From positions 62,001 to 126,000 of the forward strand of contig NZ_VLKU01000004.1 of NCBI RefSeq assembly GCF_007830335.1: DNA of 64,000 nt. Direction: 5' to 3'. The notes under the pieces were generated by a model. That model did no database searches, was not told the origin of the DNA, and worked only from the letters and a program-made list of their open reading frames with translations. This DNA is from Paracoccus sulfuroxidans (lineage in GTDB: Bacteria > Pseudomonadota > Alphaproteobacteria > Rhodobacterales > Rhodobacteraceae). A program made the translations under genes and the position numbers. Shown one piece after another: positions 16,258 through 26,928 of the stretch. The first letter of the stretch is position 1. Each line of letters starts with the position of its first letter.

Positions 16258-17658
16258 ATGATCCCCGTTCAGGGTGTCCAGAATCAGACCATTGCCGTCC
16301 TTGGTCTGGGCCGCTCCGGCCGCGCCACGGCCGAGGCTCTTGCCGCAGGCGGCGCAAATGTCATCGTCTGGGACGACGGCGCCGACACGCGTGGAGCGGC
16401 CGAGGCACAGGGCCTGCACCTCGCCGACCTCACGCAGGAAAAATCCTGGGAGGGGGTCAGCGCGCTGATCACCAGCCCCGGCATTCCGCATCTCTACCCG
16501 CGCCCACATCCGGCGATCGCCATGGCGCTGAAACTGGGCGTGCCGGTCGACAATGACATCGGGCTTTTCTTCCGCAGCTTCGCCACGCGCGACTGGGACA
16601 GTTTCGACACCATGCCGCGCGTCGTGGCGATCACCGGCTCGAACGGCAAATCCACCACAACGGCGCTGATCCATCACATTCTCCAACAATCGGGCCGGCC
16701 CACGCAGATGGGCGGCAACATCGGCACCGGTGTCCTCTCGCTCGAGCCCGCCCAGGACGCCGAGGTCGTGGTGCTAGAGCTTTCCAGCTACCAGACCGAT
16801 CTCGCCCGGGCGCTCACCCCCGATGTCGCGGTCTTCACCAATCTCTCGCCCGATCACCTCGACCGCCACGGCGGCCCCGGCGGCTATTTCGCCGCCAAGC
16901 GCCGCCTCTTTGCCGAAGGCGGCCCTGATCGCGCGATCATCGGCGTCGATGAGGTCGAGGGCCAATATCTGGCCAACCAGCTCTCGCAGGGACCGACGGA
17001 TGACCGGGTGATCCGCATCTCTTCCGGGCAGAAACTCGAAAGCTCGGGCTGGACGGTCTTCGCCCGCAAGGGCTTCCTCGCCGAATGGCGCAAGGGGCGG
17101 CAAGTGGCTTCCATCGACCTGCGCGGCATCACCGGCCTGCCGGGCGCGCATAACCACCAGAACGCCTGCGCCGCCTATGCCGCGACCCGCGCCCTCGGCC
17201 TCGCCCCGCGCGAGATCGAGGCCGCCTTCCACAGCTTCTCGGGCCTGCCGCACCGCAGCCAGACCGTGGCCGAGATCAACGGCATCCGCTGGGTCAATGA
17301 CAGCAAAGCCACCAATGTCGATGCCGCCGCCAAGGCGCTTCAGGCCTTCGACCGCATCCGGTGGATCGCCGGAGGCTTGGGCAAGGACGGCGGCATCGCC
17401 GCGCTCGCGCCCGATCTCGGCAAGGTCGTCAAAGCCTATCTCATTGGCCATTCGGCCCGCGATTTCGCTCTGGAACTGGGCCAAACCCCCTATGAGATCG
17501 CCGAAACCATGGAGCAGGCCGTCGCCCACGCCCATGCCGAGGCCCAAGCGGGAGAGACGGTGCTTCTCGCCCCCGCCGCCGCCAGCTTCGACCAATACCC
17601 CAATTTCGAAAAACGCGGCGAGCATTTCACCGCCCTCGTCGAAGCCCTCAAGACCTGA
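16258..17658 (+). CDS. murD: UDP-MurNAc-L-Ala:D-Glu ligase
   Basis: A 466-residue Mur ligase adding D-glutamate to UDP-MurNAc-L-Ala. It has the N-terminal Rossmann-like [13 protein letters not shown], the P-loop [14 protein letters not shown] near residue 125, [28 protein letters not shown] and [11 protein letters not shown]. It is the last gene of the division cluster here; ftsW, murG and murC, which follow murD in many relatives, are absent. Leucine codons are mostly CTC, unlike the CTG-rich genes around. A motif copy and a bidirectional terminator follow. Confidence 0.96.
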   Translation: MIPVQGVQNQTIAVLGLGRSGRATAEALAAGGANVIVWDDGADTRGAAEAQGLHLADLTQEKSWEGVSALITSPGIPHLYPRPHPAIAMALKLGVPVDNDIGLFFRSFATRDWDSFDTMPRVVAITGSNGKSTTTALIHHILQQSGRPTQMGGNIGTGVLSLEPAQDAEVVVLELSSYQTDLARALTPDVAVFTNLSPDHLDRHGGPGGYFAAKRRLFAEGGPDRAIIGVDEVEGQYLANQLSQGPTDDRVIRISSGQKLESSGWTVFARKGFLAEWRKGRQVASIDLRGITGLPGAHNHQNACAAYAATRALGLAPREIEAAFHSFSGLPHRSQTVAEINGIRWVNDSKATNVDAAAKALQAFDRIRWIAGGLGKDGGIAALAPDLGKVVKAYLIGHSARDFALELGQTPYEIAETMEQAVAHAHAEAQAGETVLLAPAAASFDQYPNFEKRGEHFTALVEALKT

Positions 17659-17661
17659 GCG

Positions 17662-17683
17662 CTTCTTCGTTGCTGAAATACCC
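17662..17683 (+). repeat. Dispersed intergenic 22-bp motif, copy 2
   Basis: CTTCTTCGTTGCTGAAATAC followed by CC, three bases after the murD stop; followed by a small CCC/GGG hairpin. It is nearly identical to copy 3 after thiN (33993-34014). Confidence 0.65.
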
Positions 17684-17705
17684 ATCAAAGGGTGCAGAAA
17701 GACCA

Positions 17706-17731
17706 AAGGCCCCAGCAAATGCCGGGGCCTT
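17706..17731. terminator. Bidirectional terminator between murD and the FadL-like gene
   Basis: Stem AAGGCCCC (17706-17713) with GGGGCCTT (17724-17731) plus an inner GC/GC pair. T-rich on the + side (TCGTCATTT), and the A-rich left flank gives a weak T-tract on the minus strand. It serves the convergent genes on both sides. Confidence 0.75.
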
Positions 17732-17751
17732 CGTCATTTCACGCCACAAGC

Positions 17752-20604
<2,853 letters not shown>

Positions 20605-20627
20605 GCCCCTGCGGTGAAGATTGAAAG

Positions 20628-20657
20628 CGGCGTCGGGGCGATCCCGGCGCCGTTTTT
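20628..20657 (+). terminator. guaB terminator
   Basis: A 10-bp stem CGGCGTCGGG/CCCGGCGCCG (20628-20637 with 20643-20652, one G-U pair), loop GCGAT and a T5 tail. It lies inside the open frame upstream of the next gene, arguing that the next gene starts further downstream. Confidence 0.85.
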
Positions 20658-20718
20658 CATGCGCCAACCGAATCTTAAGCATTCCGAGGGTAAGACGGGG
20701 TGTCCTGTTCCTTCGGTC

Positions 20719-21492
20719 GTGCCCGTGCGTCTCTCTGCCCTTCTTTTCTGTCTGCTCTTGCTGCTGCCGCGCGTCGCGCTGGCGGTGCCATCGGCTGATG
20801 TCTGCGAATGGGCGGCCCAGCAGGCGGCGGCGGAAACGGGCGTGCCTGCCGATATTCTGGGCGCGTTGACGCTGACCGAAACCGGCAGGCGAACCGATGG
20901 CGTTGTGCGCCCCTGGGCGTGGAGCGCGAATGCCGAAGGCGAAGGGGCCTGGTTCGACGACCCGCAATCGGCGATTGCCTTCGCTGAACAGCGCGTCGCC
21001 ATGGGACGTCCTAATGTCGATATCGGCTGCTTTCAGTTGAACTACCGCTGGCATGGCGAGAATTTTCAGTCGGTCGCGCAGATGTTCGACCCTTTGACGA
21101 ATGCCCGCTATGCCGCGCAATTCGTCAGCCAGCTTTACGCCGAAACGGGCGATTGGCGGGTGGCGGCAGGCGCGTTTCACTCGCGCACGCCGGTGCATGC
21201 GAACCGCTATCTCGCGCGGTTCGATACCCTGCGCGACATGCTGCAGACGCGGGGATTTGCCCAGATGACGGGCGCGCCCGAAACCTACAATCAGTTCCAG
21301 ATGGCGCAGGCGGGACCACGCCGCGAACCTCGCGCACGGGTGATGTTGCTGGGGGCGCCGCTTGGCAGCGCGCCGTCCGGGCAGGTCGCCTCGCTGGCGG
21401 TGATCAACGCGCCGCGCGGGCCAATGATCGCGACCCGCGCCACCATGCTCTCGGACGGAGAGGGGGCGGCGCGCGGATCTCTCTGGCGCTAG
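20719..21492 (+). CDS. Exported lytic transglycosylase-like protein (SLT domain)
   Basis: A 257-residue protein with a signal peptide (VRLSALLFCLLLLLPRVALA). An SLT-type lysozyme fold follows: VCEWAAQQAAAETGVPADIL, the likely catalytic Glu in ALTLTETGR, DIGCFQLNYRWHG and the late VAAGAFHSRT. It would cleave glycan strands in the periplasm. The C-terminal 75 residues are unrelated, variable sequence. The frame extends back to 20614, but that part is the guaB terminator, so I place the start at one of the GTG codons before the signal peptide (20719 or 20725). Confidence 0.75.
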   Translation: MPVRLSALLFCLLLLLPRVALAVPSADVCEWAAQQAAAETGVPADILGALTLTETGRRTDGVVRPWAWSANAEGEGAWFDDPQSAIAFAEQRVAMGRPNVDIGCFQLNYRWHGENFQSVAQMFDPLTNARYAAQFVSQLYAETGDWRVAAGAFHSRTPVHANRYLARFDTLRDMLQTRGFAQMTGAPETYNQFQMAQAGPRREPRARVMLLGAPLGSAPSGQVASLAVINAPRGPMIATRATMLSDGEGAARGSLWR

Positions 21493-21577
21493 GGCGGCTG
21501 CGGGATTGACTTTCCGTTGTGCAGACAGCTTCTGGGCAGCACCACCCGCGCTATCGCCCTTGAAGGGCAGGACCGAC

Positions 21578-22729
21578 ATGACCCCCAACGCACGCATTTC
21601 TGCGGCCATCGACATTCTGGACCACGTGCTGGGCGGCATGCCCGCCGAGGCTGCGCTTCTGCGTTGGTCACGCTCCAGCCGCTTTGCCGGGTCGGGCGAT
21701 CGCAACGCGGTGCGCGATCTGGTCTTTGACGGGCTGCGGCGGCTGCGGTCGCGCGCGGCTCTGGGCGGCTCCATGTCCGGGCGTGGCGTGATGCTGGGCA
21801 TGTGCCGCGAAACCGGCCTCGACCCCGTCAACGTCTTCACCGGCGAGGGCCATGCACCGCTCCCCCTGACTGCAGCCGAGCTGGCTGCCGGGCAGGCTCC
21901 GAAAGGACTTGAGGCGCTGGATCTGCCCGATGAGGTCTGGCCGCTGTGGCAGCAATCGCTTGGTCACCGCGCCGAGGATGTCGCGCTGGCGATGCGGGAT
22001 CGCGCGCCCGTCTGGCTCAGGGTCAATGCGCTGAGGGTCGATCCGCAGCAGGCTATCGCTGCGCTGCAAGCCGAAGGCATCACCTGCCAGCCGCATTCGG
22101 AGCTACCCACGGCGCTGATGGTGACCGACGGCGCGCGAAAGATTGCCGCCTCGTCAGCCTATCGCGATGGCCTGATCGAGCTGCAGGACCTCTCCCCTCA
22201 ACTCGCCTGCGCGGCGCTTCCCGCTGCCAAGCGGGCGCTTGATTATTGTGCGGGTGGCGGCGGCAAGGCGCTTGCCCTCGCGGCCAGTGGCATCGGCTCA
22301 GTCGTTGCCCATGACGCCAGTGCCGCGCGGATGACCGACCTGGCGCAGCGCGCACGACGTGCTGGCGCGCGAATTCAAATCGCCGCGCCCGGCAGCGTGA
22401 AGGGCAGCTTCGATCTGGTTCTGGTCGATGTGCCATGCTCGGGCTCGGGTACCTGGCGCAGGACGCCGGATGCGAAATGGCGTTTCAGCATGCCTGCGCT
22501 GCACAACCTGTTGCAAACGCAGAAGGATATCCTTGATGAGGTCGTGCCGCATGTCGCGCCGAAGGGGCATCTGGCCTATATGACCTGCTCGGTACTGACG
22601 CCCGAAAACGGCGATCAGATCGCGGCCTTTCTGACCCGTCATCCGGATTTCGAACAGGATTTCCAACGCTCTTTCCTGCCGCCTGAGGCGTCGGACGGAT
22701 TTTTCATGGCGGTTTTGCGGCGCCGTTAA
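21578..22729 (+). CDS. RsmB/NOP-family RNA (cytosine-5)-methyltransferase
   Basis: A 383-residue SAM-dependent enzyme of the RsmB/NOP2 family that methylates C5 of cytosine in rRNA or tRNA. Motifs are YCAGGGGKALALA (SAM loop), VDVPCSGSGTWRRTPDAKWR (motif IV with the release Cys) and MTCSVLTPENGDQI (motif VI with the catalytic Cys). The N-terminal 130 residues are a short helical region, smaller than the NusB-like domain of E. coli RsmB. This shorter form is common in Rhodobacteraceae. AAGGGCAGGA precedes the ATG. Its stop codon overlaps the CtrA box of cckA. Confidence 0.85.
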   Translation: MTPNARISAAIDILDHVLGGMPAEAALLRWSRSSRFAGSGDRNAVRDLVFDGLRRLRSRAALGGSMSGRGVMLGMCRETGLDPVNVFTGEGHAPLPLTAAELAAGQAPKGLEALDLPDEVWPLWQQSLGHRAEDVALAMRDRAPVWLRVNALRVDPQQAIAALQAEGITCQPHSELPTALMVTDGARKIAASSAYRDGLIELQDLSPQLACAALPAAKRALDYCAGGGGKALALAASGIGSVVAHDASAARMTDLAQRARRAGARIQIAAPGSVKGSFDLVLVDVPCSGSGTWRRTPDAKWRFSMPALHNLLQTQKDILDEVVPHVAPKGHLAYMTCSVLTPENGDQIAAFLTRHPDFEQDFQRSFLPPEASDGFFMAVLRRR

Positions 22730-22740
22730 CCCTGCATTAA
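22726..22740. promoter_or_regulatory. Full CtrA-binding site upstream of cckA
   Basis: TTAA (22726-22729), seven bases, TTAA (22737-22740): the consensus TTAA-N7-TTAA of the cell-cycle regulator CtrA. It lies 46 bases before the cckA start and covers the stop codon of the preceding gene. CckA is the kinase at the head of the phosphorelay that activates CtrA. Confidence 0.65.
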
Positions 22741-22786
22741 CGCGTGTGGCGCTAGGCTCGGGGCACGAATGGCAATGCGAGGCAGG

Positions 22787-24844
22787 ATGATGCGAAGATC
22801 CGAAAGGGCTGATGCGGCGCGGGCCGGGCATCTGCTTTTGCCGCTTCTTGTCCTGCCGGCGCTTGTCGGGGCCTTGCTGCTGGCCGTTTTTCCCTCGGAA
22901 CCTGATGGGATGGTGCTGGTGATCGGCAGCAGCGCGGTTCTTGCCTGGTTCCTGCTGGGCGGCTCGATCTCGGTTGCGAGTATCTGGGGGCGGCTGGCCG
23001 TGCATCGCGCCTGCAACCAGCTTCGCGCCGCGATTGCCGATATCGAGGGACCTGCGTTCATCATTGGCCCCGGTGGGGCGATCCTCGATCAGAACGAGGA
23101 CGCACTGGCGCGGGCGGGCGATCTGGTCGGACAGAAGATTCATCATCTTCTGGGCCGCCGCTATGCCGAGCCCGAGCGCATGTGGTCGGATATCGGGATC
23201 AGCCTTGGCAGATCGGGCCGCTCAGCCGCCGATCTGGGGGCGCTGGGCGATTTTTTCATCAGCCGTGAGGCGGGGTCAGAGCTGCAGCTTTGGCAGCTCA
23301 AGTCGAACCTGAAGCAAATTCGTCAGCAGCTCTCGGTTGTGCCGTCGGATGATTTCGCATCCCTGCCGGTGTCGCTGCTTCGGCTGACCGCTGAGGGGAA
23401 AATCCTTTCGGCGAACGCCTCTGCGCGGGAGTTGCTGGGACCGCATGTCGAGGGCCAGACATTGTCCGCGCTGTTCGACGGGCTTGGGAGGAATGTCTCG
23501 GATTGGGTCGGCGACGTGTCGATGGGGCGGATGAAGGGCTCGGCCGAGGTGCTGCATTTCCGCACGGATGGCGCCGACCGCTACGTCCAGATCAGCCTGT
23601 CGCCTGCGACGGACGGGCTGGTAACAGCCGTGCTTTCGGACGTGAGTGAGTTGAAGACGCTTGAGGCGCAATTCGTCCAAAGCCAGAAGATGCAGGCCAT
23701 CGGCCAGCTGGCGGGCGGGATCGCGCACGACTTCAACAACCTGCTGACGGCGATCCGGGGGCATTGCGACCTGTTGATGCTGCGTCATGACCGGTCAGAT
23801 CCCGATTACGCCGACCTTGACCAGATCAGCCAGAACACGAACCGGGCGGCGGCGCTGGTGCGTCAGCTGCTGGCATTTTCGCGCAAGCAGATGCTGCGGT
23901 TACAGCCGCTGGATCTGCGGGAAACCCTGTCCGACCTGACCCATCTGCTCAATCGACTTGTCGGTGAACGGATCATCCTGACATTCGAGCATCACCCTGC
24001 ACTGCGGACGATCCGTGCCGACCGTCGTCAGCTTGAACAGGTCATCATGAATCTTGTGGTGAATGCGCGGGACGCCATGCCCCAAGGTGGGAACATCACC
24101 ATCGCCACGGACAACATCAGCTTTGCCGACCCGACCGAGATCGGGCGCGCGATCCTGCCCGCCGGTGAATATGTCCGGGTGTCGGTGCGCGATCAGGGTT
24201 GCGGTATCTCTCCGGATATTCTGGCCAAGATATTCGAGCCATTTTACACGACCAAGCGCACGGGCGAAGGCACGGGGCTGGGCCTCTCGACCGCTTATGG
24301 CATCGTGAAACAGACCGGTGGCTATATCTTCTGCGACAGCACCCCGGGCGAAGGCAGCAACTTTGCTTTGTATTTCCCCGCGCATGAGGGGGAAATTGTC
24401 GCACAGGATGAGACGCCTTCCGCGCCAGCCCCCATCAGCCGCCCCCGGCGCGAGATGGACGCGACGGTTCTTCTGGTCGAGGATGAAGCGCCGGTGCGTG
24501 CCTTTGCCAGCCGCGCCCTGAAGCTGCAGGGGTTCAAGGTCCTTGAGGCCGCCTGTGCCGAGGATGCGCTGGATATCCTGACGGACCCTGAGGTCGCGGT
24601 CGATATTTTCGTCACCGATGTGGTGATGCCTGGAATGGACGGCCCCACTTGGGTGCGGGCGGCGCTGAAAGACAGGCCCGAGACCCGTGTGGTCTTCATG
24701 TCCGGCTATGCAGAAGATGTCTTCACTGAGGATCGAGAGCCGATCCCCGGATCGACCTTCCTGGCAAAGCCGTTTTCTCTGTCGGACCTGACGACCATGG
24801 TGGCAAGCCAGGTCGAGCGAGAGGCACCGCCTGCAACCCCCTGA
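22787..24844 (+). CDS. cckA: Hybrid sensor histidine kinase CckA
   Basis: A 685-residue hybrid kinase. It has two N-terminal membrane helices (about residues 15-62), PAS-like sensing segments (about 75-290) and a HisKA domain with the phospho-accepting His314 in GGIAHDFNNLLTAIRGH. The HATPase domain has NLVVNARDAMP and GTGLGLSTAYGIV, and the C-terminal receiver has Asp611 in FVTDVVMPGMDG. The GGIAHDFNNLL box is typical of CckA, which phosphorylates ChpT and through it CtrA (division, motility and gene transfer in this order). I start at the ATG pair after GGCAGG; an ATG six codons upstream (22769) lacks a binding site. Confidence 0.9.
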   Translation: MMRRSERADAARAGHLLLPLLVLPALVGALLLAVFPSEPDGMVLVIGSSAVLAWFLLGGSISVASIWGRLAVHRACNQLRAAIADIEGPAFIIGPGGAILDQNEDALARAGDLVGQKIHHLLGRRYAEPERMWSDIGISLGRSGRSAADLGALGDFFISREAGSELQLWQLKSNLKQIRQQLSVVPSDDFASLPVSLLRLTAEGKILSANASARELLGPHVEGQTLSALFDGLGRNVSDWVGDVSMGRMKGSAEVLHFRTDGADRYVQISLSPATDGLVTAVLSDVSELKTLEAQFVQSQKMQAIGQLAGGIAHDFNNLLTAIRGHCDLLMLRHDRSDPDYADLDQISQNTNRAAALVRQLLAFSRKQMLRLQPLDLRETLSDLTHLLNRLVGERIILTFEHHPALRTIRADRRQLEQVIMNLVVNARDAMPQGGNITIATDNISFADPTEIGRAILPAGEYVRVSVRDQGCGISPDILAKIFEPFYTTKRTGEGTGLGLSTAYGIVKQTGGYIFCDSTPGEGSNFALYFPAHEGEIVAQDETPSAPAPISRPRREMDATVLLVEDEAPVRAFASRALKLQGFKVLEAACAEDALDILTDPEVAVDIFVTDVVMPGMDGPTWVRAALKDRPETRVVFMSGYAEDVFTEDREPIPGSTFLAKPFSLSDLTTMVASQVEREAPPATP

Positions 24845-24847
24845 CGC

Positions 24848-25432
24848 TTAAAGCGTGCGATAGATCGCCAGATCGGCCTCAAGCGCCTGCATCAGATTGG
24901 AATGCTGATCGGCATTCAGCGTCACATCGGCGGCGGGCGGGACGTTGATGTGCGGCAGTCGCAGAGCGCAATCCAGCCGATCTTCAAGGAAATCGGTGAA
25001 GGCTTCCATGTCCTCATAGCGGAAGATGCGGTCGACCCTGCTGGGGCCGTCAGTCAGAAATCCCGATTGCGATCCGACATCGGCCAGTGAGCCTGCGGTG
25101 CCACTGGCGTACAGCCGGGAGAATTCGGCGAAAGACACACCGGTCATGGGGTGGGCGGGGTCGTCCTGATCGTCCCGCTGGCGAAAGCGATACCAGCTTT
25201 GCAGCCAGCTGAGCGGTTCTCGCATCAGGGCAACGGTCGTGAAGGCATCGCCGGTGGCAGATTGCAGCCAGGGCGCGATGAACTGGCGAAAGGTGCGAAA
25301 ATCCGTGTGTTTGAGCTCGGCGGGTCGTTGGACGGCCAGGTTTGCAAGCCCCTCCAGCGCGGCCTCGATCGCGGTTGAACCCGCTTTCGGCGTCGCAAGG
25401 AAAACAAGGCGGCGTTCCCAGAAGATCAACAT
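24848..25432 (-). CDS. Sulfotransferase-like protein
   Basis: A 194-residue protein with an early PAPS-binding-like loop FLATPKAGSTAIEAAL (compare PKxGTT of sulfotransferases), ALMREPLSWLQSWYRF (compare the 3'-phosphate-binding RdP..s.ysf) and RIFRYEDMEAF. This is the layout of small bacterial sulfotransferase-family proteins; substrate and activity are unknown. GAAGGGCGG precedes the ATG at 25432. It is convergent with cckA (three bases between the stops) and divergent from recA. Confidence 0.65.
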   Translation of the reverse strand: MLIFWERRLVFLATPKAGSTAIEAALEGLANLAVQRPAELKHTDFRTFRQFIAPWLQSATGDAFTTVALMREPLSWLQSWYRFRQRDDQDDPAHPMTGVSFAEFSRLYASGTAGSLADVGSQSGFLTDGPSRVDRIFRYEDMEAFTDFLEDRLDCALRLPHINVPPAADVTLNADQHSNLMQALEADLAIYRTL

Positions 25433-25588
25433 TCTGCCGCCCTTCAAACGTAACTGTCGACCTGCGGGAAATATCGGTTGGTGCCCCTGCTGTAAACCAA
25501 ATCTTAACCCCTGCATGCCAACATCGGCGGAAGGATGGTGATGGGATTAACTAAAAACTTGCAAACGCCCGCGTTCAGGGGCAAGTAA

Positions 25589-25603
25589 GAACAAGACATG
25601 AAC
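25589..25603 (-). promoter_or_regulatory. LexA box (SOS box) of recA
   Basis: On the minus strand GTTC-N7-GTTC (GAAC at 25589-25592 and 25600-25603 on the + strand), the alphaproteobacterial LexA-binding site, 64 bases before the recA start. Confidence 0.75.
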
Positions 25604-25666
25604 ATAAGCCCGGGTGGGGCACCGATTGCCCCGGCGTTCGGGGTGTGAAATAACCGTGAGGACGGC

Positions 25667-26737
25667 ATGGCAGGGGCAACACTTTTCGATATGAGCGACA
25701 AGAAAACGGCTGACAAGCAAAAGGCGCTGGACAGCGCTCTGGCCCAGATCGAGCGTCAGTTCGGCAAGGGCTCGATCATGAAGCTCGGCGCGGACAATCC
25801 GGTGGCCGAGATCGAGGCCACCTCGACGGGCTCGCTGGGGCTGGACATCGCTTTGGGCATTGGCGGCCTGCCGAAAGGCCGCATCATTGAGATTTTCGGG
25901 CCGGAAAGCTCGGGCAAGACGACGCTGACGCTGCATGTGGTGGCCGAAGAGCAGAAAAAGGGCGGCGTTTGCGCCTTTGTCGATGCCGAGCATGCGCTGG
26001 ACCCGCAATATGCGAAGAAGCTGGGCGTCAATCTGGATGAGCTGCTGATCAGCCAGCCGGACACGGGCGAACAGGCGCTGGAGATCGTGGATACGCTGGT
26101 GCGCTCGGGCGCGGTCAGCCTGGTTGTCGTCGACTCGGTCGCGGCCCTGACCCCGAAATCCGAGATCGAGGGCGATATGGGCGATATGCAGATGGGGTCT
26201 CAGGCCCGTCTGATGAGCCAGGCGATGCGCAAGCTGACCGCCTCGATCGGTCGCTCGAACTGCATGGTCATCTTCATCAACCAGATCCGGATGAAGATCG
26301 GCGTCATGTTCGGCAACCCGGAAACCACGACGGGCGGGAACGCGCTGAAGTTCTATGCCTCGGTGCGTCTGGACATCCGCCGCACGGGGTCGATCAAGGA
26401 CCGCGATGAGGTGATCGGCAACGCCACCCGCGTCAAGGTGGTCAAGAACAAGGTGGCCCCTCCGTTCCGGCAGGTCGAATTCGACATCATGTATGGCGAA
26501 GGCATCTCGAAAACCGGCGAGCTTCTGGACCTTGGGGTCAAGGCGGGCGTCGTCGAGAAGTCGGGCTCGTGGTATTCCTATGGCGATGAGCGCATCGGTC
26601 AGGGCCGCGAGAATGCCAAGCAGTTCCTGCGCGACAATCCCGACACGGCCTATGCCATCGAAGACAAGATCCGCGCCAGCCACGGTCTGGACTTCGGGGC
26701 CGCCGAAGAGAGCGATGGCGACGTCATGGAAGAGTGA
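25667..26737 (+). CDS. recA: Recombinase RecA
   Basis: A 356-residue RecA that forms filaments on single-stranded DNA, drives strand exchange and triggers LexA self-cleavage. Walker A is GPESSGKTT at residues 78-86, Walker [14 protein letters not shown]-binding loop 1 around [10 protein letters not shown] and loop 2 around [11 protein letters not shown]. The acidic C-terminus ([10 protein letters not shown]) is typical. A perfect LexA box lies upstream and a terminator downstream, so it is a single-gene SOS unit. It starts with eight residues before the family core MSDKK; ATG 25691 (MSDKK) is a possible alternative. Confidence 0.98.
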   Translation: MAGATLFDMSDKKTADKQKALDSALAQIERQFGKGSIMKLGADNPVAEIEATSTGSLGLDIALGIGGLPKGRIIEIFGPESSGKTTLTLHVVAEEQKKGGVCAFVDAEHALDPQYAKKLGVNLDELLISQPDTGEQALEIVDTLVRSGAVSLVVVDSVAALTPKSEIEGDMGDMQMGSQARLMSQAMRKLTASIGRSNCMVIFINQIRMKIGVMFGNPETTTGGNALKFYASVRLDIRRTGSIKDRDEVIGNATRVKVVKNKVAPPFRQVEFDIMYGEGISKTGELLDLGVKAGVVEKSGSWYSYGDERIGQGRENAKQFLRDNPDTAYAIEDKIRASHGLDFGAAEESDGDVMEE

Positions 26738-26762
26738 TCGGCAGCGATCACCAGAAGAACGC

Positions 26763-26785
26763 AAGGGGCCGAAAGGCCCCTTTGT
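26763..26785 (+). terminator. recA terminator
   Basis: Stem AAGGGGCC (26763-26770) with GGCCCCTT (26775-26782), GAAA tetraloop, followed by TTTGTCA overlapping the stem end. Confidence 0.85.
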
Positions 26786-26928
26786 CATAGGGGCCGCCTG
26801 ATCCCGCGATACGACTAGCTGTCGACTTCTGGCGGATGCGCCTTTACGCAGGCGACAGCGGGGGATAATGAAATCCTCCACACTCATATGCAGCGCCGGC
26901 CCAGGGCCTATCAGCGGGATCGCCAGAA

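Noticed and set aside
20614..20718. N-terminal extension of the lytic transglycosylase from 20614
   Set aside because: The extension is the guaB terminator hairpin and T-tract, and it would place a signal peptide after 40 internal residues.
25501..25560. CtrA sites between the sulfotransferase-like gene and recA
   Set aside because: Only isolated TTAA(C) half-sites (near 25504 and 25547) without the seven-base-spaced partner.
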